NCBI GenBank assembly: GCA_009774155.1
Contig: VSNE01000143.1
Location: 1 to 6,851 of the forward strand
Reading direction: 5' to 3'
DNA: 6,851 nt
Origin: Lachnospiraceae bacterium
GTDB taxonomy: Bacteria > Bacillota > Clostridia > Lachnospirales > Lachnospiraceae
Shown here: positions 1-5,521 of the stretch, piece after piece
How positions within the stretch are numbered: position 1 is the stretch's first letter
Layout: every line of letters starts with the position of its first letter
Notes under the pieces: generated by a model
Databases searched by the model: none
Told to the model about the DNA's origin: nothing
Seen by the model: the letters and a program-made list of their open reading frames with translations, nothing else
Program-made: the position numbers and the translations under genes

Positions 1-19
1 AGTTTTGTATAAGAGACAG
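1..19 (+). other. Residual Nextera transposon mosaic-end adapter (assembly artefact)
   Basis: The first 19 bases match the Nextera/Tn5 mosaic end AGATGTGTATAAGAGACAG at 17 of 19 positions. The mismatches are at bases 3 and 5, and the last 14 bases are identical. This is a library adapter left at a contig end and not genomic sequence. It implies that the assembly breaks here and that the following few dozen bases rest on few, poorly trimmed reads. A natural Tn5-like end is very unlikely, because no transposase or second end is present. Confidence 0.9.
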
Positions 20-58
20 GATTATAATTTGGGGCGCATCGTTTCCGCCGGGCAATAA

Positions 59-1108
59 TCCGAGGGGGGGACCTCGCACGGACGGGCCATTGAAAGCCTG
101 CGTAACCTGTTAGAAGCACATGGATACTGGGATAAGGTGATCTGTATTGTTGACAGTAATGAAGCATTTCACGGAAAGAGACGGCTGGGAATTTCCGTGG
201 AGAGTCCGTCGTCAGTTTTAGAGCATCCGAAGGCTCTTGTAATTGTCAACACTGTCTCTGTCAAAGCAATACAAAGCGCAATGAAAACGATGGGCATAAA
301 GAATGATTATCTGATCATTCCGTATTATTTCTATCACGGAACGCTGGAGCATAGATACAGCAATGAAACGGCGAAGCAGGATGTAAAAAATCATGAGGCG
401 CAGATAAGAGATTTGTATAATCTGGAGGACGCAAGGACAAAAAGATACTTGGAGGTCATCCTTTCCATGCGGAAAAAGGGCGAAGATGATCTGTATCTGC
501 CGGAGTATTATAAGGGCACGGAAGAAACTGTTGCATATTTCTGCGACCCGGAGCTGGCGCCTGAAGGAGAAGTCACATTTATTGATGTGGGCGCGTATAC
601 AGGGGACAGCTTTGTGCCGGTACAAAGCTTCTATGGCGGAAGAATGAGGAAATATATCGGTTTTGAGCCGGATGAAAATTCTTTGAAAAAGCTGAAGCAA
701 TGTATCAAAGAGCAAAATACTCAGGCGGAGATAGAGATTTTTCCCTATGCACTTGGCTTGGAGGACAGGAAAATCCGTTTTTTTAATGCAGGAGAGACAA
801 GCGCGGTTTCTGAAAACGGCGAAGTGGTTCTCGAACAAAAGGCATTTGATAATTTGCCTGGTACAGTGCCGGTTGGCGATGCGATGGTAAAGATGGACAT
901 TGAAGGCGCAGAGCTCGGGGCGCTGCAGGGCATGCAGAATTTTATCAAAGAACATCAGCCTTATTTAGCAATCTGCCTGTATCATAAAGAGCAGGATTTA
1001 TTTGAAATCGCGGATTATATCAAAAGCCTTAATTCCGGCTACCGTCTGTATATCAGGGGAGGGTGGCACCTTGAATGCTGGGCAGTCCCGCAAAGACACT
1101 TTACATAA
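59..1108 (+). CDS. FkbM family SAM-dependent methyltransferase, 5'-truncated
   Basis: Probable O-methyltransferase of the FkbM class, acting on a sugar or other small acceptor in the cytoplasm; the substrate is unknown. Residues are numbered from the GTG at 137. SAM motif I FIDVGAYTGDS is at 148-158, the acidic strand-2 motif GFEPD is at about 175-179, and the family signature KMDIEGAE is at 252-259. An N-terminal Rossmann-like region (CIVDSN, then a gIsVesP-like turn) precedes the catalytic domain, as in many Firmicute FkbM proteins. The GTG at 137 lacks a Shine-Dalgarno site and falls inside a beta-strand. The frame is open back to 59 and reads plausibly (GRAIESLRNLLEAHG), so the true start lies upstream. 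An in-frame TAA at 56-58 and a run of seven G at 64-70 break the frame next to the adapter; sequence error is the likely cause. No clear terminator follows. The class is confident, the substrate is not. Confidence 0.85.
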   Translation, partial: SEGGTSHGRAIESLRNLLEAHGYWDKVICIVDSNEAFHGKRRLGISVESPSSVLEHPKALVIVNTVSVKAIQSAMKTMGIKNDYLIIPYYFYHGTLEHRYSNETAKQDVKNHEAQIRDLYNLEDARTKRYLEVILSMRKKGEDDLYLPEYYKGTEETVAYFCDPELAPEGEVTFIDVGAYTGDSFVPVQSFYGGRMRKYIGFEPDENSLKKLKQCIKEQNTQAEIEIFPYALGLEDRKIRFFNAGETSAVSENGEVVLEQKAFDNLPGTVPVGDAMVKMDIEGAELGALQGMQNFIKEHQPYLAICLYHKEQDLFEIADYIKSLNSGYRLYIRGGWHLECWAVPQRHFT

Positions 1109-1196
1109 GAGCGCGGCATAAAAGAAGGCGGCGTCCGAGGTCTGCCGGAAAGAAAAGGTTAAAGAAAATCTCATTTGCAGAAATTCAAAAAAGGGG
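1109..1196. other. Spacer between FkbM gene and T-box promoter, no feature seen
   Basis: These 88 bases after the methyltransferase stop contain no ORF with a ribosome binding site and no hairpin followed by a T-run. The only pairing noticed is a short CGGC/GCCG near 1124-1146, which is too weak to call a terminator. Read-through from the methyltransferase into the T-box leader therefore cannot be excluded. Confidence 0.4.
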
Positions 1197-1225
1197 TTGA
1201 CATTTTATCTGAAATGACATAGAAT
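1197..1225 (+). promoter_or_regulatory. Sigma-A promoter of the tryptophan transporter operon
   Basis: A perfect -35 box TTGACA (1197-1202) and a -10 box TAGAAT (1220-1225) are separated by exactly 17 bases. Transcription should start near 1232, about 20 bases before stem I of the T-box. The overlapping TATAAA at 1225-1230 would need a 22-base spacer and is less likely. No operator-like repeat lies over the promoter, so control is probably at the RNA level. Confidence 0.85.
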
Positions 1226-1244
1226 ATAAAAAGGAATAAGAGAA

Positions 1245-1509
1245 ACCGATGAGAAAGAGGAGTAAGCTTTCATACAAGGTTGCAGAGAGCTGCAGGCGGT
1301 GGGATTGCAGTACGGAGTAGATAGCTGAATGGACTTTCGAGGGCAGCCCGAAATGTAAAAAGTAGGATCTGCCGGGAACCAAACCCGTTATCAATGAGGA
1401 GTGTATGTTAGTACATTAAAAGTGGACTGTATGTCAGTCAATCTGAGTGGTACCGCGATTATAACTGGATTATAACCGTCTCAGGCGTTTCGCCTGGGAC
1501 GGTTTTTTT
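1245..1509 (+). promoter_or_regulatory. T-box riboswitch, tryptophan specifier (UGG)
   Basis: A tRNA-sensing leader that controls the downstream transporter operon. Stem I is closed by GAAAG (1253-1257) with CTTTC (1334-1338). The specifier loop lies between AGGAGTA on the 5' side and GAATGGA on the 3' side, and is capped by AGCT (1265-1268) pairing with AGCT (1323-1326). The specifier triplet in the GAA-NNN-A context is TGG at 1330-1332, the Trp codon. The distal part shows AGAGAGC and GGTGGGA, with CTGCA (1290-1294) pairing to TGCAG (1306-1310). A CGGG/CCCG hairpin (1373-1387) leads into GTTATC, as in the stem II region. The T-box proper, with core GAGTGGTACCGCG, is at 1445-1457. Antiterminator helix CTGAG (1443-1447) with CTCAG (1480-1484) competes with the terminator. 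Uncharged tRNA-Trp should stabilise the antiterminator and allow transcription of trpXYZ. Confidence 0.93.
1474..1509 (+). terminator. T-box intrinsic terminator
   Basis: AACCGTCTCAGGCG (1474-1487) pairs with CGCCTGGGACGGTT (1491-1504) across a TTT loop. All 14 positions pair, with one G-U. A run of seven T at 1503-1509 follows. The 5' arm contains the CTCAG that the antiterminator also uses, so the two structures are mutually exclusive. Confidence 0.93.
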
Positions 1510-1631
1510 AGTCTCAGGCTCATGGCAGGAAATATGCCTCTGAAACGGCCCGCGGGCCGCGCGGCAGGCAAAGCGCGGGCACGAACCGCTCATTGCAGGG
1601 TTCTTCATTTCTAAAATCATTTTAAGATTGT
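1510..1631 (+). other. GC-rich, palindromic 5' leader segment before trpX
   Basis: A non-coding stretch between the T-box terminator and the trpX ribosome binding site. It holds 20 consecutive G/C bases (1546-1565) made of two overlapping perfect palindromes, CGGCCCGCGGGCCG (1546-1559) and GCCGCGCGGC (1556-1565). GCCCGCG (1548-1554) could instead pair with CGCGGGC (1574-1580). No T-run follows, so it is not an obvious terminator. No small ORF with a ribosome binding site was seen. Role unknown; an mRNA-stabilising or processing structure in the read-through transcript is possible. Confidence 0.5.
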
Positions 1632-1636
1632 GGAGG
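1632..1636 (+). promoter_or_regulatory. Ribosome binding site fixing the trpX start
   Basis: GGAGG lies 8 bases upstream of the ATG at 1645. It overlaps the alternative in-frame GTG at 1630, which therefore cannot be the start. Confidence 0.88.
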
Positions 1637-1644
1637 AAATAGAA

Positions 1645-2697
1645 ATGAAAAAGAGAGTAGTAAGCGTATTATTAACGGCAGCGATGACAGCGGCAATGGT
1701 GTCAGGATGCAAAAACCAGGCGGAGACCGAAGAGAAGCCGTCGGAAGCTTCCGAGACTGCGGAGGCATCAGGAGACGCCTCTGAAACTACAGACGGCGCC
1801 GTATATAAGGTGGCAGTGGTAAAGCAGATGGATCACGCGTCCCTGGATGAGATTGCGGATGCGGTCTGCAAGGAACTGGATACTATTGCTTCCGAGAAAG
1901 GTGTGTCCATTGAATATGAAGTATATTCGGGACAGGGGGATCAGTCTGTACTGAAACAGATTGGAACTCAGGTGATTTCCGAAAAGGTGAATGCGATTAT
2001 TCCAATTGCGACTCTGGCCGGCCAGGTGATGGCAACCTGCGCGGAGGAGACGCAGACTCCGGTAGTCTTTGCGGCGATTTCCGATCCGGAGAACGCAGAG
2101 ATGACAGGGATTGACTATGTAACGGGCACCTCCGATGCCCTGAATACGGAATTTATCATGAATATGATGCTGACGCAGAATCCGGATGTACAGAAGGTGG
2201 GCCTTTTATACTCTCTGTCTGAGGATAATTCCTCGGCTCCCATTGCAGAGGCAAAGGAATATCTGGAAGGCAAAGGAATTTCCTATGTGGAAAAGACAGC
2301 CAACACCAATGATGAAGTGATCACAGCGGCAAGCGCTCTGATTGCAGAGGACGTGGACGCGATTTTCACTCCGACCGATAATGTGATTATGTCGGCGGAG
2401 CTTGCCATCTATGAGAATCTGGCAGAAGCAGGCATTCCCCATTATACAGGAGCAGATTCCTTTGTCCGCAACGGCGCGTTTACTACCTGCGGCGTGAACT
2501 ATACCAGTCTTGGATATGATACGGCAGACCTGGCATATTCAGCAATGACCGAAGGCATGGAGAATCTGGAAGATTATTATCTGACGGACGGAGGCATCAT
2601 TACTGTTAATACAGAGACAGCGGAAGCTCTTGGTATAGACTATTCTGTATTTTCTGATATGGGAGAGGTAGTGGAGGTTACTACCACGGAGGACTGA
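1645..2697 (+). CDS. trpX: Tryptophan ABC transporter substrate-binding lipoprotein
   Basis: Extracellular solute receptor of an ABC importer, lipid-anchored on the outer face of the membrane. The 350-residue protein begins with a lipoprotein signal: KKR, a hydrophobic core, then lipobox VSGC with the lipidated Cys at residue 22. An acidic Ser/Thr/Glu-rich linker (about 23-52) follows. From about residue 54 comes a two-lobed periplasmic-binding fold of the ABC_sub_bind (PF04392) type, with AVVKQMDHASLDE at its start, PVVFAAISDPENAEMTG in the middle and IFTPTDNVIMSA near residue 250. The family alone does not give the substrate. The UGG T-box immediately upstream, and the known T-box-regulated trpXYZ systems of Firmicutes, make tryptophan or a close derivative the likely ligand. 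The sequence contains no Trp residue. ATG 1645 is chosen over GTG 1630 because of the GGAGG at 1632. An attenuator-like hairpin follows the gene. Confidence 0.9.
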   Translation: MKKRVVSVLLTAAMTAAMVSGCKNQAETEEKPSEASETAEASGDASETTDGAVYKVAVVKQMDHASLDEIADAVCKELDTIASEKGVSIEYEVYSGQGDQSVLKQIGTQVISEKVNAIIPIATLAGQVMATCAEETQTPVVFAAISDPENAEMTGIDYVTGTSDALNTEFIMNMMLTQNPDVQKVGLLYSLSEDNSSAPIAEAKEYLEGKGISYVEKTANTNDEVITAASALIAEDVDAIFTPTDNVIMSAELAIYENLAEAGIPHYTGADSFVRNGAFTTCGVNYTSLGYDTADLAYSAMTEGMENLEDYYLTDGGIITVNTETAEALGIDYSVFSDMGEVVEVTTTED

Positions 2698-2732
2698 CCT
2701 TAGGTTTCCGCAAAATGTAATCTTTGAAGCTC

Positions 2733-2763
2733 AAAATCCCCCGGCAGAAACCGGGGGGATTTT
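2733..2763 (+). terminator. Intra-operon hairpin, probable partial terminator after trpX
   Basis: AAAATCCCCCGG (2733-2744) pairs with the CCGG-G-run-ATTTT segment (2751-2763) across a six-base CAGAAA loop, with one bulged G. The T-run is only four bases before a C. It sits 36 bases after the trpX stop and just before the permease ribosome binding site, with no new promoter visible after it. It probably lets only part of the transcripts continue, or protects the trpX mRNA 3' end, so that the binding protein exceeds the membrane and ATPase subunits. Confidence 0.75.
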
Positions 2764-2766
2764 CTG

Positions 2767-2773
2767 AAAGGAA
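2767..2773 (+). promoter_or_regulatory. Ribosome binding site fixing the trpY start
   Basis: AAAGGAA ends 9 bases upstream of the ATG at 2783. It directly abuts the alternative GTG at 2774, which has no room for a ribosome binding site. Confidence 0.75.
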
Positions 2774-2782
2774 GTGACGGTT

Positions 2783-3691
2783 ATGCTTTATGTTATCCAG
2801 ACAGCCCTGGAGCTGGGCTTTATGTATGCGCTGGTAGCTATGGCGCTGTTTTTAAGCTACCGGATTCTGGATATTGCGGATCTGACCACGGACAGCGGCT
2901 TTGTGCTGGGCGCCGCCGTTTCGGTTGCCGTAGCGGCAGCGGGGCATCCCCTGCTCGCAATCCTTGCCGCAATTTTTGCGGGCGTATGCGCCGGATTTGT
3001 CACCGCATTTTTGCAGACACGGCTGGGAGTGCCATCCATACTGGCGGGAATCGTTACAAACACAGGATTATATACGATCAATCTGATGGTTATGGGATGG
3101 AGCTCTAATGTAAGCCTTTTAAAGCAGGAGACCTTGTTTACTATGCTGAAGGATACAGGAATCGGCGGAAGCTGGTATAAGCTGCTTTTGTCTGCCGGGA
3201 TTACGGTTCTGGCGGGAATTGTGCTTGTATGGTTTCTGGGAACGAGGCTGGGATTAAGCATCCGTGCAACCGGAGACAACAAGGATATGGTGCGCGCTTC
3301 TTCCGTGAATCCGATATTTACGATTACGGTGGGACTTTGTATTGCCAACGGCCTGACGGCCTTGTCAGGCGCGGTTGTGGGGCAGTACCAGAAATCTGCC
3401 GACATTAACAGCGGAACCGGTATCGTAGTCATTGGCCTTGCCTGCCTGATTATCGGTGAAACCGTATTCGGCCGCAGATCTATAACAGTGAATGTGATTG
3501 CCGCGGTAGCCGGGAGTATCATTTACCGGTTTATTTATGCGGTTATCCTGACAACATCCGTTGTGCCGATTGAATGTCTGAAGCTTGTGACAGCTATTGT
3601 AGTCGCTCTGGCGATTGCTTCGCCCGCGCTGAAGGAATGGGCTGCCTTCCAGAAACGGAAGATGAGCGCCGCCCAAAGGGGAGGGAACTGA
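2783..3691 (+). CDS. trpY: Tryptophan ABC transporter permease
   Basis: Integral membrane subunit of the importer, forming the translocation path with the ATPase gene that follows. The 302-residue protein is highly hydrophobic, with roughly eight membrane segments, for example around 10-25, 40-75, 88-105, 135-153, 177-200 and 215-295. The cytoplasmic coupling loop is recognisable at about 152-176, with LGTRLGLSIRATGDN and an EAA-like helix. This is the hallmark of the BPD_transp_2 / LivH-like permease family, here of the COG4120 type that partners ABC_sub_bind lipoproteins. ATG 2783 is preferred over GTG 2774 because the AAAGGAA ribosome binding site then has normal spacing. Its stop is followed one base later by the ATPase start, so the two are probably translationally coupled. 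The permease function is sure; the tryptophan substrate is inferred from the T-box. It has four Trp residues, the only ones in the transporter. Confidence 0.88.
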   Translation: MLYVIQTALELGFMYALVAMALFLSYRILDIADLTTDSGFVLGAAVSVAVAAAGHPLLAILAAIFAGVCAGFVTAFLQTRLGVPSILAGIVTNTGLYTINLMVMGWSSNVSLLKQETLFTMLKDTGIGGSWYKLLLSAGITVLAGIVLVWFLGTRLGLSIRATGDNKDMVRASSVNPIFTITVGLCIANGLTALSGAVVGQYQKSADINSGTGIVVIGLACLIIGETVFGRRSITVNVIAAVAGSIIYRFIYAVILTTSVVPIECLKLVTAIVVALAIASPALKEWAAFQKRKMSAAQRGGN

Positions 3692-3692
3692 T

Positions 3693-4499
3693 ATGCTGAA
3701 GCTGGAAAATATCAAGAAAACCTTCAATCCCGGTACTGTAAATGAAAAGTGCGCGGTCCAGAATCTGTCCCTGCATTTAAAGCCGGGAGATTTTGCAACG
3801 ATCATCGGCTCCAACGGGGCCGGAAAATCCACGATGCTGAATGCTGTAGCGGGAGGCTTTTTTGTGGATGAGGGCTCTATTATTCTGGATGGAAAAGCGA
3901 TTACTTTTACGCCGGAATATAAAAGAAGCCGCGTGATCGGGCGTCTGTTCCAGGACCCTTTAAAAGGCACAGCGCCTCATATGACAATAGAAGAGAATCT
4001 GGCTCTGGCATTTCTGCGCACCTCCAGAGGAAATGCTCCGTTCAGCCGTATATCCAGAAGGGATAAGGAATTTTTTAAAGAGCAGCTTGCTCTGCTGGAT
4101 ATGGGGCTGGAGGATCGTATGAAGCAGCCGGTAGGGCTTTTGTCGGGAGGACAGCGCCAGGCGCTGACGCTTCTGATGGCGACCGTGGTGCCTCCGCGGC
4201 TTCTTCTGCTGGATGAACATACGGCGGCGCTGGATCCGGGTACGGCAGATAAAGTTCTGGAGCTGACGAAAAGGGTGATTGCAAAGAATCATACGACCTG
4301 CCTGATGGTTACCCATAATATGCAGCAGGCCCTGACGATGGGGAACCGGACTCTGATGATGGACAACGGAAGGATTGTTCTGGATGTGCAGGGGGAGGAG
4401 CGAAAAAGCATGACAGTTTCCGACCTGCTGGAAAAATTCCGTACAGGAGCAGGCCGGGATCTGGATAACGACAGGATACTGCTGTCGGCGGAGGAGTAA
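3693..4499 (+). CDS. trpZ: Tryptophan ABC transporter ATP-binding protein
   Basis: Cytoplasmic ATPase that powers the importer. All nucleotide-binding motifs of the 268-residue protein are intact: Walker A GSNGAGKST (39-47), Q-loop Gln 87 in RLFQDP, signature LSGGQ (150-154), Walker B LLLLD with Asp 174 and catalytic Glu 175, D-loop ALD (179-181), and switch His 208 in VTHNM. The LLDEHTAALDP sequence and the length fit the COG1101 group of uncharacterised-transport ATPases that pair with LivH-like permeases and ABC_sub_bind lipoproteins. It starts one base after the trpY stop, with a GGGGAGGG ribosome binding site inside the trpY 3' end, so it is co-transcribed and probably coupled. It contains no Trp residue. 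Its stop lies only 16 bases from the stop of the convergent AraC gene, with no intrinsic terminator between them. Confidence 0.92.
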   Translation: MLKLENIKKTFNPGTVNEKCAVQNLSLHLKPGDFATIIGSNGAGKSTMLNAVAGGFFVDEGSIILDGKAITFTPEYKRSRVIGRLFQDPLKGTAPHMTIEENLALAFLRTSRGNAPFSRISRRDKEFFKEQLALLDMGLEDRMKQPVGLLSGGQRQALTLLMATVVPPRLLLLDEHTAALDPGTADKVLELTKRVIAKNHTTCLMVTHNMQQALTMGNRTLMMDNGRIVLDVQGEERKSMTVSDLLEKFRTGAGRDLDNDRILLSAEE

Positions 4500-4515
4500 C
4501 AAAAGAGGTTAAGGA

Positions 4516-5373
4516 TTACCACATCTTCCGGTATTCTCCGGGCGCAATGCCTTCCACCTTTTTGAATACCCTGGCAAAGTATGCCGGCTCTTCAATGCCG
4601 CATTCCCGGCCAATCTGCTCGATAGTTAAATCGCTGAAGCGGAGAAGCTGCTTGGCATGGGTGACCCGGATCTGCGCCAGATAGCTGTTGACGGAAATCC
4701 CGAACTGTTCTTTGAATATTCTGGTCAGATAAAATTTATTGATAAAGAATGTGGAAGCAAGATCATCCAATGTGATTTTTTCCCTGTAGTTCTGATCCAG
4801 ATAATCCTTCACATGATGGAGGGACTGCTTTTTTAAAACAACAGGAGCGTCAGCTTCAGGATGCCAGCTTTCTGCCATTAACAATGTCAGAAGGCTGGTT
4901 ATTTTTTCGGAAATGTGCATGTCCCGGATGTAGTCCGCAGAATTGGCAATACTAAATAACTGTTCCAGAAGCTCCAGAAACGGGAGCGGATTTTTCGGAT
5001 GAAAAACAGGGCGGCCGCCGCGTTCCGCATATTTTCCGTAGATTCCGTTCATGTTCGGACCATAAAAATGAATCCATTTAAGCGTCCAGAGATTCTCGGA
5101 CGAGCGGTGGGAATATGTTTTTTTACAGTCAATGAATACACAGTCTCCCGTCAGGAGCTGGTATTTTGCGCCGTCGTACACAAGATTTCCGGAACCGCTT
5201 AAAACAATAAAGAACAGATAGGAAATCAGCTTATCACGTTTGCTGGTATGGGGCTTTTGCGCCTGAAGCGTACCGGTTTCCTGCAGATGAAACAGGTTGG
5301 TTTTGGCAAAGCCGGACGGCGTATAAATGATACGGTTTGATTTTACAAGGGTTCCCTGAAATAAAGCATCCAT
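4516..5373 (-). CDS. AraC family transcriptional regulator
   Basis: DNA-binding regulator of 285 residues. The N-terminal half (about 10-150) looks like an AraC-type cupin effector domain, with a beta-rich stretch around GSGNLVYDGAKYQLLTGDCVFID. The C-terminal DNA-binding domain has two helix-turn-helix motifs: ITLDDLASTFFINKFYLTRIF (from residue 200) and the more conserved TIEQIGRECGIEEPAYFARVF (from 250), followed by the GIAPGEYRK ending typical of the family. GGAGA lies 7 bases upstream of the ATG. The gene is divergent from gmd and convergent with trpZ, so the nearest promoters it could control are its own and that of gmd. Two 10-bp direct repeats 21 bp apart in that region are candidate binding sites. 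The effector is unknown; a sugar is typical of cupin-type members. Confidence 0.93.
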   Translation of the reverse strand: MDALFQGTLVKSNRIIYTPSGFAKTNLFHLQETGTLQAQKPHTSKRDKLISYLFFIVLSGSGNLVYDGAKYQLLTGDCVFIDCKKTYSHRSSENLWTLKWIHFYGPNMNGIYGKYAERGGRPVFHPKNPLPFLELLEQLFSIANSADYIRDMHISEKITSLLTLLMAESWHPEADAPVVLKKQSLHHVKDYLDQNYREKITLDDLASTFFINKFYLTRIFKEQFGISVNSYLAQIRVTHAKQLLRFSDLTIEQIGRECGIEEPAYFARVFKKVEGIAPGEYRKMW

Positions 5374-5416
5374 AGTCTATTCTCCGAAAAGCGTTTTTCT
5401 CAGTATATCATAGGAG

Positions 5417-5447
5417 TCAATATTGTACCAGAATTTTTCAATATTGT
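5417..5447. promoter_or_regulatory. Candidate AraC operator: two direct repeats, 21-bp spacing
   Basis: TCAATATTGT occurs identically at 5417-5426 and 5438-5447, and each copy contains the palindrome CAATATTG. The offset is 21 bp, two helical turns, which is the usual spacing of half-sites for AraC-family proteins. One copy overlaps the -10 and the other the -35 of the minus-strand AraC promoter. The second copy ends 3 bp before the -35 of the plus-strand gmd promoter. The layout suggests autorepression and possible activation of gmd. Confidence 0.6.
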
Positions 5448-5450
5448 GAA
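5422..5450 (-). promoter_or_regulatory. Promoter of the AraC family gene
   Basis: On the minus strand, TTCACA (5450-5445) and TACAAT (5427-5422) are separated by 17 bases. The spacer ends in TGG, giving an extended -10 (TGn). Transcription would start near 5415, leaving a leader of about 40 bases before the ATG. Confidence 0.65.
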
Positions 5451-5479
5451 TTGATGGATGCCGCGGCCATGATTAAAAT
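5451..5479 (+). promoter_or_regulatory. Candidate promoter of gmd-fcl
   Basis: TTGATG (5451-5456) and TAAAAT (5474-5479) are separated by 17 bases. Both boxes deviate from consensus, as expected for an activator-dependent promoter. The -35 directly abuts the -35 of the divergent AraC promoter. Transcription would start near 5486, leaving about 36 bases before the gmd ATG. Confidence 0.5.
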
Positions 5480-5521
5480 AGAAGACAGAATGAAAATATA
5501 AATAAAAAGGAGTTATTTACA

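Noticed and set aside
218..955. Minus-strand open frame opposite the FkbM gene
   Set aside because: The plus strand carries all FkbM motifs. The antisense product is Cys/Ile/Leu-rich with no domain and no ribosome binding site.
1185..1394. Minus-strand open frame across the T-box leader
   Set aside because: It lies entirely over the promoter and structured riboswitch on the other strand and has no supporting ribosome binding site or domain.
1546..1580. GC palindromes as a second intrinsic terminator
   Set aside because: No run of T follows either possible hairpin, so it does not meet the criterion for an intrinsic terminator.
2857..3970. Minus-strand open frames opposite the permease and ATPase
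   Set aside because: They are shadows of strongly coding plus-strand genes; they overlap one another in different frames and lack start signals.
4469..4487. CGACAG/CTGTCG hairpin near the end of trpZ as a terminator for either gene
   Set aside because: The six-base stem lies within trpZ coding sequence and has no T-run on either strand.
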